Assembly (NCBI GenBank): GCA_026261815.1 | Contig: JAMPIT010000174.1 | Location: forward strand, 9,858,001-9,922,000 | Direction: 5' to 3' | DNA from: Monarcha castaneiventris obscurior | Taxonomy: Eukaryota; Chordata; Aves; Passeriformes; Monarchidae | Length of the DNA: 64,000 nucleotides | Shown: piece by piece, positions 24,140 through 37,043 of the stretch | Layout of the letters: every line of letters starts with the position of its first letter | Position numbering within the stretch: position 1 is the stretch's first letter | The notes under the pieces: generated by a model | Told to the model about the DNA's origin: nothing | What the model saw: the letters and a program-made list of their open reading frames with translations, nothing else | The model's database searches: none | Translations under genes and position numbers: made by a program

Positions 24140-27100
24140 TGTGTCCACATTGTCTCTCCACTCATGTCATTATAAAAATGTTTGCAACAGCTTTCCACAG
24201 CCCTAGGAGATCCCCAGGCTTCTATTTCCTATTTACTATCTGCTGACAAAAAAATGACAGCTACTTCTAATGGTTTGTAAGTTTTCTTAAGTCACCAGAC
24301 CTTTGATGTTGCCCCTCAAAATACAGCAGTGTTTTGCTGTATAGAAATGGAAAACTTTCAATTCCTCTCCTGTAGGATTGAAAATTAATACTGAAATTAA
24401 TTTCCTTCTGTGCAATCATTTTGTCTACAAAAATTCTATCTTATCCTGTCTTCATAAATACCTGTTTTATTGGATTCTCATAAGCTTTATTCCATGCTTC
24501 TGTGCTTTCTCACTGTACATTACTCACATGATTCTTTCTTAACCAAGAAAAACTGTTTGAGAAGAAGAGGAAGAAACACTGAGTTATAATACTGTTTCAC
24601 CAACTTTCCTGCTAAATATTATCAAGGGCTACACCACTGGCTAATCAGAAATGTGTTGGCAATAATAGAGATGCCATTTGATATCAGATGTAGATTTTGA
24701 TCCAGGTTAAAATGCTGCATTTTTAGTTGGGAGCAGCAACTGACTCTCTCCTGACATTAGCAGTGGAGTATTCAATGCCAGATAGGCAATATGGAATTCA
24801 GTTCCAGAAATCTCTTTTTAGGAATGTCAAGGAAAACTGAGGTGAGCAAGAATATTTTTTAAGATTTTATATATGTAAGAGGAAACATTTTCTGCACAAT
24901 TCAATCACAGAGCTGGTCTCATACAATGCTAAACATTGAAATTCGATTTTAAACACCTACACAAGGTCTATAACTTCAGTCTCACATTGCTAGTAACAGC
25001 TGGAGGAATAGTATTTTGCAATATGAAGAAAGAAATTGTTCCAATATTTTATCATCAGCCTTATTAAATAATTTGGAAAGCTGCTTCAGAGTCACTAGAA
25101 TGATTGTAAAAATCTGCTAATAAAAGTGTGTTCAAACAGTTGCAGTCACTAAAGGGCGACTGATCTCTGCAGGCCTTTGTTTTCTTTAGGATTGGTGTTC
25201 TCCATAACAGCCCTGGCATCCAGCTCCAGGTGATAGAGCTAGCATGAAGATAAAATAAATAAGTACTTAAAATGTGATTCATATTATGCTGCATGTCCCC
25301 ATTACAGCTCTTGCACCCTGTCAGACTGGAGAAAAAATTGAGAACAACAATGCCAGATCAACAAGGAAATTCCACTTTGCAGGACTGTGGCTCCTCGGTA
25401 TAATTTTATAAATCAGGTAAAGAGATAAAGGAAAATGCTGCCTGAGGCAACGATATGACAAGGCTAATGTAAAGTTTATTTCCTTGTTGACATCCACAGT
25501 GCTTCTGCTGTTGGCATTTTGTCCTGAATTTTCACTTTGTTGGGTCTGTGTTGCTCACGAAGGGCAGCCCTGAGCAGGGCCCTGAGGCTGCCCCAGCAGC
25601 ACAGCAGAGTCCTGTTAGTGGCCCTTCCTCATACATGTGTGCTATGGTACACATATGGAAGTACATATGTATAAGGTGTATCAATGGATAAATAATAGTG
25701 CATGTTTGTACACTTTTTAGATACAGAAAAATGTGAATAAATATATGTCTAAAGCAACATGTCTTCTTTAAATGACTTTCCTTACAAAGTCAAAGATGTT
25801 TCTCAATTAAGAAACCAAGTTCAAGTTTCCTGCCTGTCATGGTCCTTGAGGGTGATAGTAAGAAGTCATTTAGGTGCTCTATAACTTAGTCCTTACTTTG
25901 TAAATTGAGGAAAAAGTTTTCCCTTGAACATGAAGATTTTCTGCTTCAGAAGAGTGGTATCTCTTACTAGGGGGTTATAAAACACCCTCTAGAACAAAAT
26001 TTCATAATCAATTGGGATTTCTAGATGCTACAATAAAGAATAGCAGTACATAGTACGCTGGGATCAAATTGTGCAAAAGAACAATTACAGCACAATCTCT
26101 GTGCTGTAACAGTTCACATCTATCTATGCTCTGAAAGCAGAAAAAACTAAGAATCATTTTCTAAGGTGAGAAAAGGCATCTGGGTTTTCTTTCTTCAAAA
26201 AGAAAAATAAACCCTACACTGATGAGAACACACTGATAATTAGTTAGCAGAACTCAATTTCTTTAGAGAACAGAAAGGTGGTAACATTTTTCTTGTATTG
26301 ATGCCCAGAAGTGTTTGTGAGGTGTGTGGTAATGTGCTTCAGAATACCCTAAAGAAGATCAGCTGCAAGAGAGAATTGCCATAGTGGGAAAACAACCAAA
26401 ACTGTGAGACAGGACGGGGGAGTAAGTCCTGCCCTTACCAAGACAACACATTAGCTAATGGAAGTTTATATTCTAGCATAGACACAATTTGTGTTGTCTC
26501 TTCATACAGCCACCCACCAGCTGAACTTTGGGGCAGTTTCCCTCTCTCTCTCATGCCTTGACCAGCAGCATAACCAACAGGTAGTAAGATAAGAGTACAC
26601 AACTTCCTCAAGTAGATGTGGCTTAAAAATGCAATGATGTGAGGTGTTCACCATCCCTGACATAAACTGGAACACAGAATTTCTGTGGCTTGGAAGACTG
26701 GGTTCTGTTTACCTTTTAAATCTTCTCTAATTGGGGCTAGCGTTGGATAATGAAGTTATCCAGACTGAGGAACTCAGCACTTTTTTTTTTCTTTTAGAAT
26801 AGGAAGAACAAGAGCTGCTGGGGATCAGCTGTGAATGTACTATTGATTTCTCTCCTACTGTTACCATGAATGACAAATGCCTTGTAAGGCATTCTAATTT
26901 AGCTGGAAATAAGAGCTTTTCCAGCAAAGTGCAACAGCACCACCACAATGCTTCCAGCGTGAGGGGAGGGTACATTTTGCCAGGGATTGCTTTTGGTTAA
27001 ACATATTGGTGAAGTGATACAGAGCTTTGGACTTTCCGGACTTGCCTGGACTAAATCCCTGGATTTGCAGTCAGTAATATTAATCATGCTTTATGCACAT

Positions 27101-30100
27101 CACCATCAGTGTGGAGACAAGCCACTGATGAGTAGCAGTTTTCTGCCATGGCATGTGGTAATCGCCCATGCCAGGCTTCTCACTTGGCAGCTTCAGGTGG
27201 CATCAAACGGGCTGTGTTTGCTTGGGAGTTCCCACGAGGCAGCAAAGCAGGCTGGAGATAGTTAAGCCAAGTTTTATCTGTGCCTGTTATCCAGTTTTAT
27301 TATTTCAAATTTTGAAATATTTCAAATCTGAACTGCTCTTTTGGCAGATTTGGGAAAGGATGAGGTTGTGTTTTCCCGAAATAGCCAAAGATTTCATGGG
27401 AAATGAAGAATTTATTTTGTGACCTGCACTGCTTTTTCAGCCTCTGGGCAAACAAAGGTATGGGTGTCCAGTGTTTTGGACACTGGTGATTTTATAATTT
27501 CAAGGGAATATGTTGGAAGAAGAGATAGAAAGAGTCTTACTATTCCAGTACATTTCAGTAACAGAAACTAATATGCTTTTAGCTTTAAAGACAGAGTTTG
27601 ATATCAAATTTGTATTATGGCTGAACTACCTTGGTTGAATTTTAGCATAAAATTTCCTGAGATCTCCTCTTAATATAAAATTTGATGCTTTTGCCTGTGA
27701 GATTGTACTAGACTGCTTAAAAAACATTCATCTTGCCTTATTACCAGTACCAGATCAAAGAAGGGCAATAACTAAACAGACGTTGCTGCATATGTGTCTG
27801 TTTGTGAATCCGCTTACTTTAGAGTACTTTAAAGAAAGACTAAGTAAAATAGTGTAATTGTAGAAATAGGAAACTGGGAATAATGCAACACTGTATTTTA
27901 ATTCTTACGAGATTTAAATAAATAACTGAGCAAACCTACTTTGAAAATAAGAAGCCTTTGCATAAAAACCAAATTATTTCTTACTCTCAAGTGCTTGTGA
28001 AAAAAAGCACATCAAAATTTATTCTCTGTACTCTTGCTACTTGTATACTCAGCTGTAATATTAGGTCAATGTTTAATAGGATGCGTTGCTGTGAAAGCGT
28101 TTCCAATTCCCATTTGAATGTGTTAAAGAAATCTAAAGGTTACAGTACAGTGCTCTGGACCTCACTGTGCTTTAAAAAGTAACAGTAAATTTTAGAGAGG
28201 AAATGATTCACTAATCCCATTTTTGTTGTTATTTCTTAAATTACAGATTAAAATAAATTACAGTTAAAATGTAGTAGTTTCAATAAATGTAAAGTATGGG
28301 AAAGTCTGTGTAATTATACAGGCATTAATAGGAAGACACTTTATCTGCTTTGATCCTACAATTCTAACAGAATTCAGGATCTCAGGGAATATTTCCATGA
28401 GGATGAAATAATTATGATCAGAAATAGCTGCTTTTGAATGGAGCCCTGTCTACTTACAGAAGTTCCAGAAAAAAACTCTCTTTATGATAACACAATAGGA
28501 ACAAAAACAAGAAGCCTCTCCCTTCCATGTGGTTCTTCATTCTCTCCATGCCAAAAGTGCCTATACAGCAGTGTCATAGCTTTTCAGATTTTTTGTGTTT
28601 TGGTTTTATATTTTTCCCACTGGATTTGTGCCTCTACCTCTAACAGAAACACACAGCCATGATCTAATCAGTTCCTTCTCTGCACTAACCATATGGACAT
28701 TTAATTATCCCCCCCACCATCAGATTGTACTAAAAGGTTTTCAGCAGAACAATAGTTTTATATTCCTTTATAAATGGTGTCTTTTTATTTTCTTCACAGT
28801 TCTGGTGGCTTTCAGTGAATCAGCCCCTAACATTTTGCTCTTTTTGGCAGCCCCATCTTCCAAGTTACATTTCTTTACTGTTGTCACCAGCCTGAAAGTG
28901 GACCTCAACACCTTCGTTTCATAGGAAGCAGATTTTGTTCTACATGACCAACTGGGAGCATACTGGTTATGTTGACATCTGTGCTCGTCAAAGTACACCT
29001 AAAATCTGAAGGACCCTCAGGAAATGTATTTTACTCTCCCAAGATATGGAGAATTGGACAATTTCTTTCCGAGTGTGAGTCATTGCTTGAAATAAAGAGG
29101 AATGACTCCAAATTGGTATCAGTTGAATGCAAGAAAATGTCTGCAATTAAGAGTCTTCTGTTGTTTACTTAACTCTTATTTCAGGGATTGTGAAGGTCCA
29201 TCACTCTTTTTTCTTTTTTTCCCCTATGTAATTTTAAATTTCAAGAAAATAAATAGAAATTGTTCTTTCTAAGCAAAACTGAGTTATGCATTTAAATTTA
29301 ATTTCTGATGCAGCTCTGCAGGGGATGGATTTGGGAAGTAATGGAGTTTCAGGTTAATCATCAGTGTTTATCTTGCTGTAACAGGATCACCTGGAGCCAC
29401 TAACTGTCCATTAAAAGCCCTTGTTTAAATGCATGGGATCTGTCATTAAAAATTTACAGTGAAAAAATTGTAGAAGGTATCTCATGTCGTATAGGTAAAA
29501 TGGGATCTCACTGCTACAGGATGAGCTTTGTACAGCTCACTGTTGCACTGTAGCAAGCAGAAATTCTTTAGTTCTGCCATCAAAAACCTGAGAGTATAAC
29601 AACATTTTTCCTATGAGAATGATTTGGCAGCCTGGAAAAGTGGAAAAATATATTTAAGGGACTTCCTCAGAAAATTTCTTTTCCCCATTGCATCAAAGAA
29701 TAGCTTTACTTAGAAAGAGTCTGCAGTGCAGGAGAATGTGGGAGGAAGCGGAGTATGAAAAAGAATTCTCCACCAGAAAGGAGAATTGATCAGAAGTTTT
29801 ACTAGGGTTTTGTTTTGTTCATAGATTTCCTTTGTTTTTTCTGGTGTTGTTTATTTGTCAAAACTGAAACCTGTACAAATTTGTGGAACATTGAGGTGAT
29901 GGTGCATTTTGCTCTCAAAATTCTACTGAATTAATTATTTCGCAATAATTTTGAAGATTACAAAAATCACATTTTAAGATTTGAAAAATATATTTATTTT
30001 CTATCTTGTGTAAAAAGAAATCCAAATTATCAAAACTTAAATATTTAGAAAACAATCTAGTGTTTTAACTGTTCTGCAGTCAATTCTCTTTGACGGCTAA

Positions 30101-32215
30101 TACGAATGTATGCAATTTTTAATTTTCATACCTTTTTGCAGTAATTATTTTCTAATGTCTTGAATTTTTTCTTTAATGGAAAAGCTCTTTCACACTCACA
30201 TCTGCTAATTAACTCAGTTATTCTTACTCTTTGGAAATGAGTGATTGTCTCATAGATCTCAGCAATGTTATCTATGCCAGAAACAGTCAACTAATCCTGT
30301 GAACCTAAAAACCCCAAAAAAGCATTAGATGATATTAAAATTCATTTATCATTAATATTTTTATTAAAAATAATAAATGTGCCTTACTTTTATGCAGTCT
30401 CATTCTCTATTGTAGTGCATTTGTATGCACTGCTGATGTCAGATAAAATGCTGAGCATTGGCAAGGCTCTATCTCCTGTTTTCAAGACGGATGTTGGGGT
30501 TTCTGAAGTTATTTTTATTTTCCAAAGCACAAACATACTGCAAAATATGAAACATTTCTAGGTACAAATAACATTTAAACCTGTTCTCTTATCCTATGAC
30601 TGCAAATCTGTGCTCCAGTGTTAATCTATATTCCAGTAGATGTTGGAATTTATATGTCTGCAACCCTGCTGCGAAAAGCAAGCTCTGCTAATGAGTGCAG
30701 AAATGTTCCCCCATTCGAAATATAATGTATGTTAAAAATTACAATGCCAGAATCGTGCTAAGTGCACATGTTCTACCACTTCTTAACTGTTGTGAGTCAC
30801 TTTTGAGTGGTTCTCTGCAGAAATATATGTGCAATTTTCAGTAGATGGAAATACCACTGCCATGTTACATAAATTAAAAATATTTCAGAATTCAGATCTG
30901 AATAGGACATGCTGGCTTGCTATACATTTACTGATAGAATTTATGTTTTCCTGTAAAGCATATTGGAGTAATCAAGGAAGAGTTCTAAAACATTAGGTAT
31001 TCTCCATGCAAAACTGTCAAGAGGAAGTACTAGACCAGCACAATAAAAAAAAGTCTTAAATCACAGGACAGCAATGTAAAGGATGATTATATTAATATTG
31101 TATCCTTACATGTATGTTTTCCGGATAGCTTCCAGTGATGTCATGGAAGAAATAAAACATAGTATTTCTGTATTTGCATTATGGTAATGGAAATTCTTCA
31201 TCAGGGTTTTATGATGATTAAATTTAGCAATTTTTCTAAATTATTTTTTTCATGAGAAGTTTTACTTTTTTTTTCCAATAAAGTTTGTTTTTTGGAGAAA
31301 ACATATTAAGCAAAACTTTCGGTGAAAATTTTTTTCAAATTATTTATTGGAGCCATTTTCTTTAATTTTATGATTATTACTTGTTACAAATTAAAAATGG
31401 AAGTAAAGTAACTGTGTAATTATAAGCGCTCATTTGGTTGAGCCAAAGTATATTCCTGTAAAATTGTTGTTACATAATATAACATATTTTCATATATTTC
31501 CATACGTTAAAATTTTATTTTCCTAATTACTTGAAGTGCTTTTCTTAAAGTGAAGGGGAAAACATGTTTGACAATAAAAAGCCTGGGACACAAAATGTGC
31601 ACTGTCCACACGTGCTTAAAGGCATTGCCTGCTTAGTCTCTTCAGCACCAACAGAATAGCTGATGTACATTAGCTTAACTCTTCCTATGTTAAATTTTTC
31701 ATAGGTTTAAGTATTTTCAGGACTGGGCCGTGGTTCTGGTAAAGCACATGAATCCTTAAATACTTGGGGTTTGTTTCTCTTTAAATTTGATGTGTAATGT
31801 CCATAAATATAGCTCTCATGTTTCTTTAACATATTATGATGCAGAGTTTTACCAGAATGTCTCTTTACATTCTTTGTCTTGTAATTCATATTAAATTGCA
31901 CTGAATAATGCAAACATACAGACTTCTGTCGCAAACTGACTAAAAGTCTATCAAAATCTGCACTGTCTGATGCAATCAAAATTTCCTAGCTAAATCTGGT
32001 TCTCTCCCAAAGCTATTTATACATTTGCTAATGCCTCACTTTGTGTTACACCAGATAAGTCACTTTGCATTACAGTTGTGGAGTGTAACATGTCATAAAT
32101 GGCATAAGCAGGTGACATAGAGGAAAGCAGTGACTGGAGCATGATATTCTAAAAAGTTATGCCAAAACACTCTGCAATAAAATTCCTGCATTATTTTTCT
32201 TCAAGATATACATAG
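24140..32215. other. Long unique AT-rich stretch, no gene recognised
   Basis: Eight kilobases with no recognised transposon and no family-like open frame (longest 109 codons at 28595-28924 plus, overlapped by a 76-codon minus frame). 30050-30250 and 30880-31560 are AT-rich with many ATTA/TAATTA words and no repeats, so they could hold conserved non-coding elements, but only a cross-species alignment could show it. Confidence 0.5.
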
Positions 32216-32241
32216 TATATATATATATATATATATATATA
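32216..32241. repeat. (TA)13 microsatellite
   Basis: Twenty-six bases of uninterrupted TA dinucleotide. Likely polymorphic and able to extrude as a cruciform. Confidence 0.95.
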
Positions 32242-35200
32242 GTCCTCAGCAGCATCCTTTGAAAATTAATGGAGACCTTTTGATTGCTGGTATGAAGATT
32301 GTCAGAAACAAGCAGCATTTCAAGCCTGGTATACAGGGTGAAAGCTGTTAAAATATGTGAGTTCATGTATGATGTATGGCCCATGTTATTTTTACTGCCA
32401 TAGGCGTGGTAGGAAATGTCTTGGATCTTACACTGGATTACCTTATTTCACATCACATACTGGAAGACACACATCTGTATAAACCCTTGTATACTGGTGT
32501 AACAGGACTTCTGCTTACATGTACATTAATAACTCTTAATGCAACACAACTTCCTATTACAAACAAGTTTTATGTCAATGTGATCCTTTATGTGTGTGTT
32601 GTGTGCTACATGGCAATGAAGCCCTTATAGATTTCTTTGCATAGCCATGTGCATTGTCACAGAATTGTAGATGAATTTCCATTTCCTCTTACTGTAATTA
32701 ATTTAATTAAAATTAATTCACTCGAAAAAAAAAATTCTGGAACTCATGACATGGCCTGAAGCAATGTAATTACCCACACTAATGATTGTGGGGCACCTCA
32801 AACCCAGCAGGAAGATGCCTGCATGAAACACACATCTCTCTAGTCCTTGACTCTCTGACCTTGCTTCATAGCTTGCCATGGGTAGAGTCCCACACTGGTG
32901 TGTTTGTATCCATAATAAACAGGGTGGTTTTCGGTTTTCACAAGGAAAACAGATTGAGGTTATTAGGTAAGGACCATCCTGGGTTTAGTAATAATCACTT
33001 TAGAACAGTACTAATTTGGATAACATCCAGAATAAAGACCTCTATTTTTCCAAGCTATTTCTACATGAAAGGGTTTTTACAGTTGTGTAAAAGGCATTAG
33101 TGTTGCTTTAAAGGTTTGTTCACATTGAATGGGACCATAGAAGAAATTTTAAAAGGGAGTTGTGCGCTCTTCTGTGAAATGCAACTGTTCATATCTTAAA
33201 ACTGAACACCTGAAAGATTTGGCTTTGTTAGAATGGAAAAACAACTATTTCATGTGGAAGATGTTAATTACTAAACAGAGAGTAGGAGAGTAGGACAGAG
33301 ATAGTAAATTGTTTTTGGCATAGCTGATACTAGACATGTACTTGGGTCAATTTAGTACAATGTGATTGACAAATGTGAGCAAAGTTAAAGGTCATATCGT
33401 TGTATCAATAGCATAAACTTGAAATTAAGGAAATTCATACATTATTCACTTGACTAGTGTTGTCTGATTACACTGATTGTAACCCATTGTGTCCATGACA
33501 AATATGTTTCTGTTGCTTAGATGTGAAAGGTTTTACATTGTTTTTTAAAAGAGCTAAATGGGAAATTTTTAGCAAAAATAATTTTTGTACAACACAACTC
33601 TTAATATCCAGTTACAAAGGTATCTGGTTTTTTTTCTTTCAGAAATGTTAGAGCTTCAGGAAATTTAAATCAGGCATAGGATTAAGAGTTGCTTAAAATA
33701 AGATGATATCATGTGACTATCAAGTAGTTCTCTTTGTACCACACTTTCCCTCAATAAACATTTTAGCCCTTTAGAGTGAGAGAAAGGAAGAGAAATGGAG
33801 AGAGACAAAAAAGAAGAAACTGCCTAGAAGAAACTGTTAATATAGATAAAATATCATTAAACAGGCTACAGAGAATATGCAATGCAATGCAGATAAAATA
33901 GCTGCTATATTTATCAGCATTCTCTAGTGTCTTAAGATTTCTTAGTGAAGTCGCTGCTTATAAAATGTGCAAGACTGACAGCACAAGAATATGAAGTCCT
34001 TTGTCTGTCTCCTGGAAAAGTATTGAGTAGGCAGCAAAGTCCTGGTTCTCTTTTTCTTTAAAATTATTTGTCATTTTTGTCACTGTTGAATTTACTGCGT
34101 GGTTTGCCTTTGATTGACAACAATAATTCAAGGAGTATATGCCTCCCTGCACTGTAGTCCCATTATATGTCAAATGAGCATGGAAGGCAACATTAAAAAA
34201 TAAAAAGTGCCTGGTTTCTGTAGCTGTTTTGTGTCTTCCAGCACCAGACCAGAGAAGGAACCTGATGCTCTGGGGAATGCACTGAGCAAACAGAAATTGG
34301 TTCTCCAGCCCGTGGGCAGTGAGAGAAGCTGGCACTTGAGTGTGGTAGAGAGCCTGGACAGGGGTCCTGAGGCTGGGATCTGTGGAAGGCAGCATGGCAG
34401 GCAGGCTGCTGCAGGTCTGGAAGCCAGCAGAATGCTTACCAAAATGGTAAGTGGTGGCAGTAGTTAGAGATGCCATTCAGTCCTTGGAGTCTATCCAGAT
34501 ACTTCCTCAGGATCCTACTGCACCCACGGTTTTATCATGTGGATGTTTTTCTGCAAGGAAATGGATTGAAACTGCAAAGAGATCCCATAGATCAGGAGGA
34601 GATGATAACAGTCCCCATTGCCTATGCCAAAAGTTTAATAGGCATCTTAAATGTTTCTACGATAGATGCTGATCTCCTGCCAGCTGGTGCACAGAGTGCA
34701 GTGTGTGCCAGCTGGGCTGGGTGCAACAGACAGTTACATCCCAGCATATATATATTTTTTACCCACTTCATGGTATTTTGCCTCAATTGCCAACATTTTT
34801 GGAGTACACGATTCATCTGCCAGCATTCCTGCTCCTTTGTGTGGTGTGAAGAAAAGATTCACACTTTTGTTAATATTCTAATTTCACACTCCAGAAGCAC
34901 ATTCTTGTCACTAGTGGTGCCCTAAAGGTTAAAAGCAATTGTAAGGAATTGATGAGGTTTTATTTCAAACCTGTGGAGAAGAAAGCCAAATTCTGAAAAA
35001 GGGGGAGTCAAAAGCATTGGGCTGTGGGTTAGCCACTGCCAGAAGTGATGGGCTGCCGTTGTCAACCAAACCTTATAGATGCTTAGAGTGGAGCAGATGG
35101 CAAATTTCAATACATTCCACATTATGAGGAATGTGCTTTTTTTTTTTTTTAATGAGTTGCTAAAATCTGCAATGAAAAATCGCAACAAGCAAATAAATCA

Positions 35201-35597
35201 TCTGCCTGGATTGTCTGTCACCAGAGCAGTAGGAATGATTTGGCTGCACAGTGAAGCAGCGCAGTAGTTGTTGCAAACTATTGATATCTTTTTGTAAGAG
35301 TTCAGAATGGACCACATGTCTTAAAAGTTCAACTAAGCTTGAATGAAATCCCAAGACGTAAACTAAACTTAGGCAGAATTTTCTTGCCTCAGGGACTCTT
35401 CAACTTCAACATGCTGATTGCTCCTGCAGCCTCTGACACTATTCCATCTGCTCCATCTGTTGTCGTCCAGTTAACACTGGGGGAGGTTACAGCTGTGCTC
35501 TAGTCTGCTAAAAGTGCTTTCCTAACCTGCTTATAAGACTACTCGTAGAGCTCCATGCAGCAGAATGCTCCTTCTGCTCCTTCTGTATTAAGCACCA
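32242..35597. other. Unique sequence including the two longest open frames
   Basis: 33958-34476 minus (172 codons) and 34470-34925 plus (151 codons) are the longest frames nearby and abut each other head to head. Neither resembles a known family. Part of the plus frame (about 34550-34690) is richer in charged residues than typical chance frames, but it sits between stretches of non-protein-like composition. The rest is unrecognised, apart from a 14-base T run at about 35138-35151. Confidence 0.45.
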
Positions 35598-35659
35598 GAA
35601 AAAAAAAAGGAAAAAAACCAAACAAGAAATAAACAAACAAGCAAATAAACAAACAAATA
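35598..35659. repeat. A-rich (AAAC)n-like tract
   Basis: Runs of A pass into AAACAAACAAGCAAATAAAC words. It could be a decayed poly(A) tail, but nothing upstream or downstream is recognisable as a retroposon body. Confidence 0.8.
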
Positions 35660-36939
35660 GTAGTTTCTCCCTGAACCTGGACCTCTTTCCCTGTCAGGTG
35701 AAGATCATGACATGGTCAGAAAGCATAAAGCTTTCTCTTATTGCTGGGAGAAATATAATCTGAGATGATAACCATGCTTTCTTTTCAGTTAGGAGCTTCA
35801 ACTCTCTGATTCTTCAGCACTACCACCAAATCACTTCCTCCCTGTGTTTATTTCTTGGGAAAGGGGCATGGAGAGGAAAAGTCTTGATCTGGTTTCTCCT
35901 ATTAATGTCCCATTGAGAATAGGACCAGCCAGGTGATTAGATTAAGGGCTGAATTTATTTGAAGGGAGAGCCGAGGCAGTGGCATCCTCCCCCTCTCTCT
36001 CGTGTCTGGCGTGTGCTCTGCTGTCTCTGTCACTGCTGACCCCCTTCTGTAGACCTTCCTCCCTGGGACACTGGGTGGTTCTGTGAGGATATTGTCCAAA
36101 CCCAGTGCAAAAAGTAAACTGGAAGTTCGGGGTTGACTGCGTGCTGAGACTGCTTAGCCTCAAGACACAGAGACAACCAAGGTTTTAAAAATATTACTTC
36201 TGTTTTTTATAACAATCCCTAAAGCCTTTGGATCCCCAGCTCTGTACCAAAGTGTCTGAACAATCACTGAGTGCCAGTAAATTCGTAATACAACCACAGT
36301 CACACAGCCCATCAAACCAGTGCCACCCCCATCCACTGCAGAAACATTGGGTGGAGTGTTCCCAACCAATAATCTTTAAGCATCTGATAATACTTCAGTA
36401 TTGTGACGTGCTTAAATGATCTTTACCCAGCTGATCCTAAATGCTTTTACAATACTCTGCACTTCTGATATGTTAAGATATACACTCAGCATGTTTTCTG
36501 AACCCACAGACAGTGACTTATCTCCAGACCCTTCTCTCACTTAGAGGCAATATCCTTTCCATCTGATGGTTTTCATTTCAGCTGACTAAAGAAAAAACCA
36601 AAACATAACAAAAATCCTTTGGTTTTGTCTCCCACATATATTCTAACCTGCTTTTAAAGGGTCTGAAGGAAGTGAATGGTTGAGTGAGGGGGGGAAAAGA
36701 GTTAATTGAAATATGGAGGTTTTAAACCAAATTTTAACCTTATAACAAAGACACCGGCTTAGTTGAAAGCATAAAAGCATACCTGAGTCTCTTTTTAATG
36801 TCATTGCAAAACTTTATCTCCAGAAAGGAAAAATAGCTTTTAGTTACTCCAGACTGTCATGGGTGTGATTATAGTGAATTAGAAAAATACGTGAGAAAAG
36901 AAATATCTCTTTTATGCAAAAACTCACCTTGAAGAAATT
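35660..36939. other. Non-coding sequence, nothing recognised
   Basis: Short overlapping frames on both strands only. 35940-36120 is somewhat richer in C and T. No transposon or structured repeat seen. Confidence 0.5.
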
Positions 36940-37043
36940 GAGTGAGTGAGTGAGTGAGTGAGAGTGAGTGAGTGAGTGAGTGAGTGAGTGAGTGAGTGAG
37001 TGAGTGAGTGAGTGAGTGAGTGAGTGAGTGAGTGAGTGAGTGA
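36940..37043. repeat. (TGAG)n tetranucleotide microsatellite, about 26 units
   Basis: TGAG/AGTG units run for 104 bp with a single phase-shifting interruption (AGAG at 36961-36964). The minus strand translates in two frames as a repeated Ser-Leu-Thr-His peptide; these frames are by-products of the repeat and not genes. The length and near-purity suggest it is polymorphic. Confidence 0.97.
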
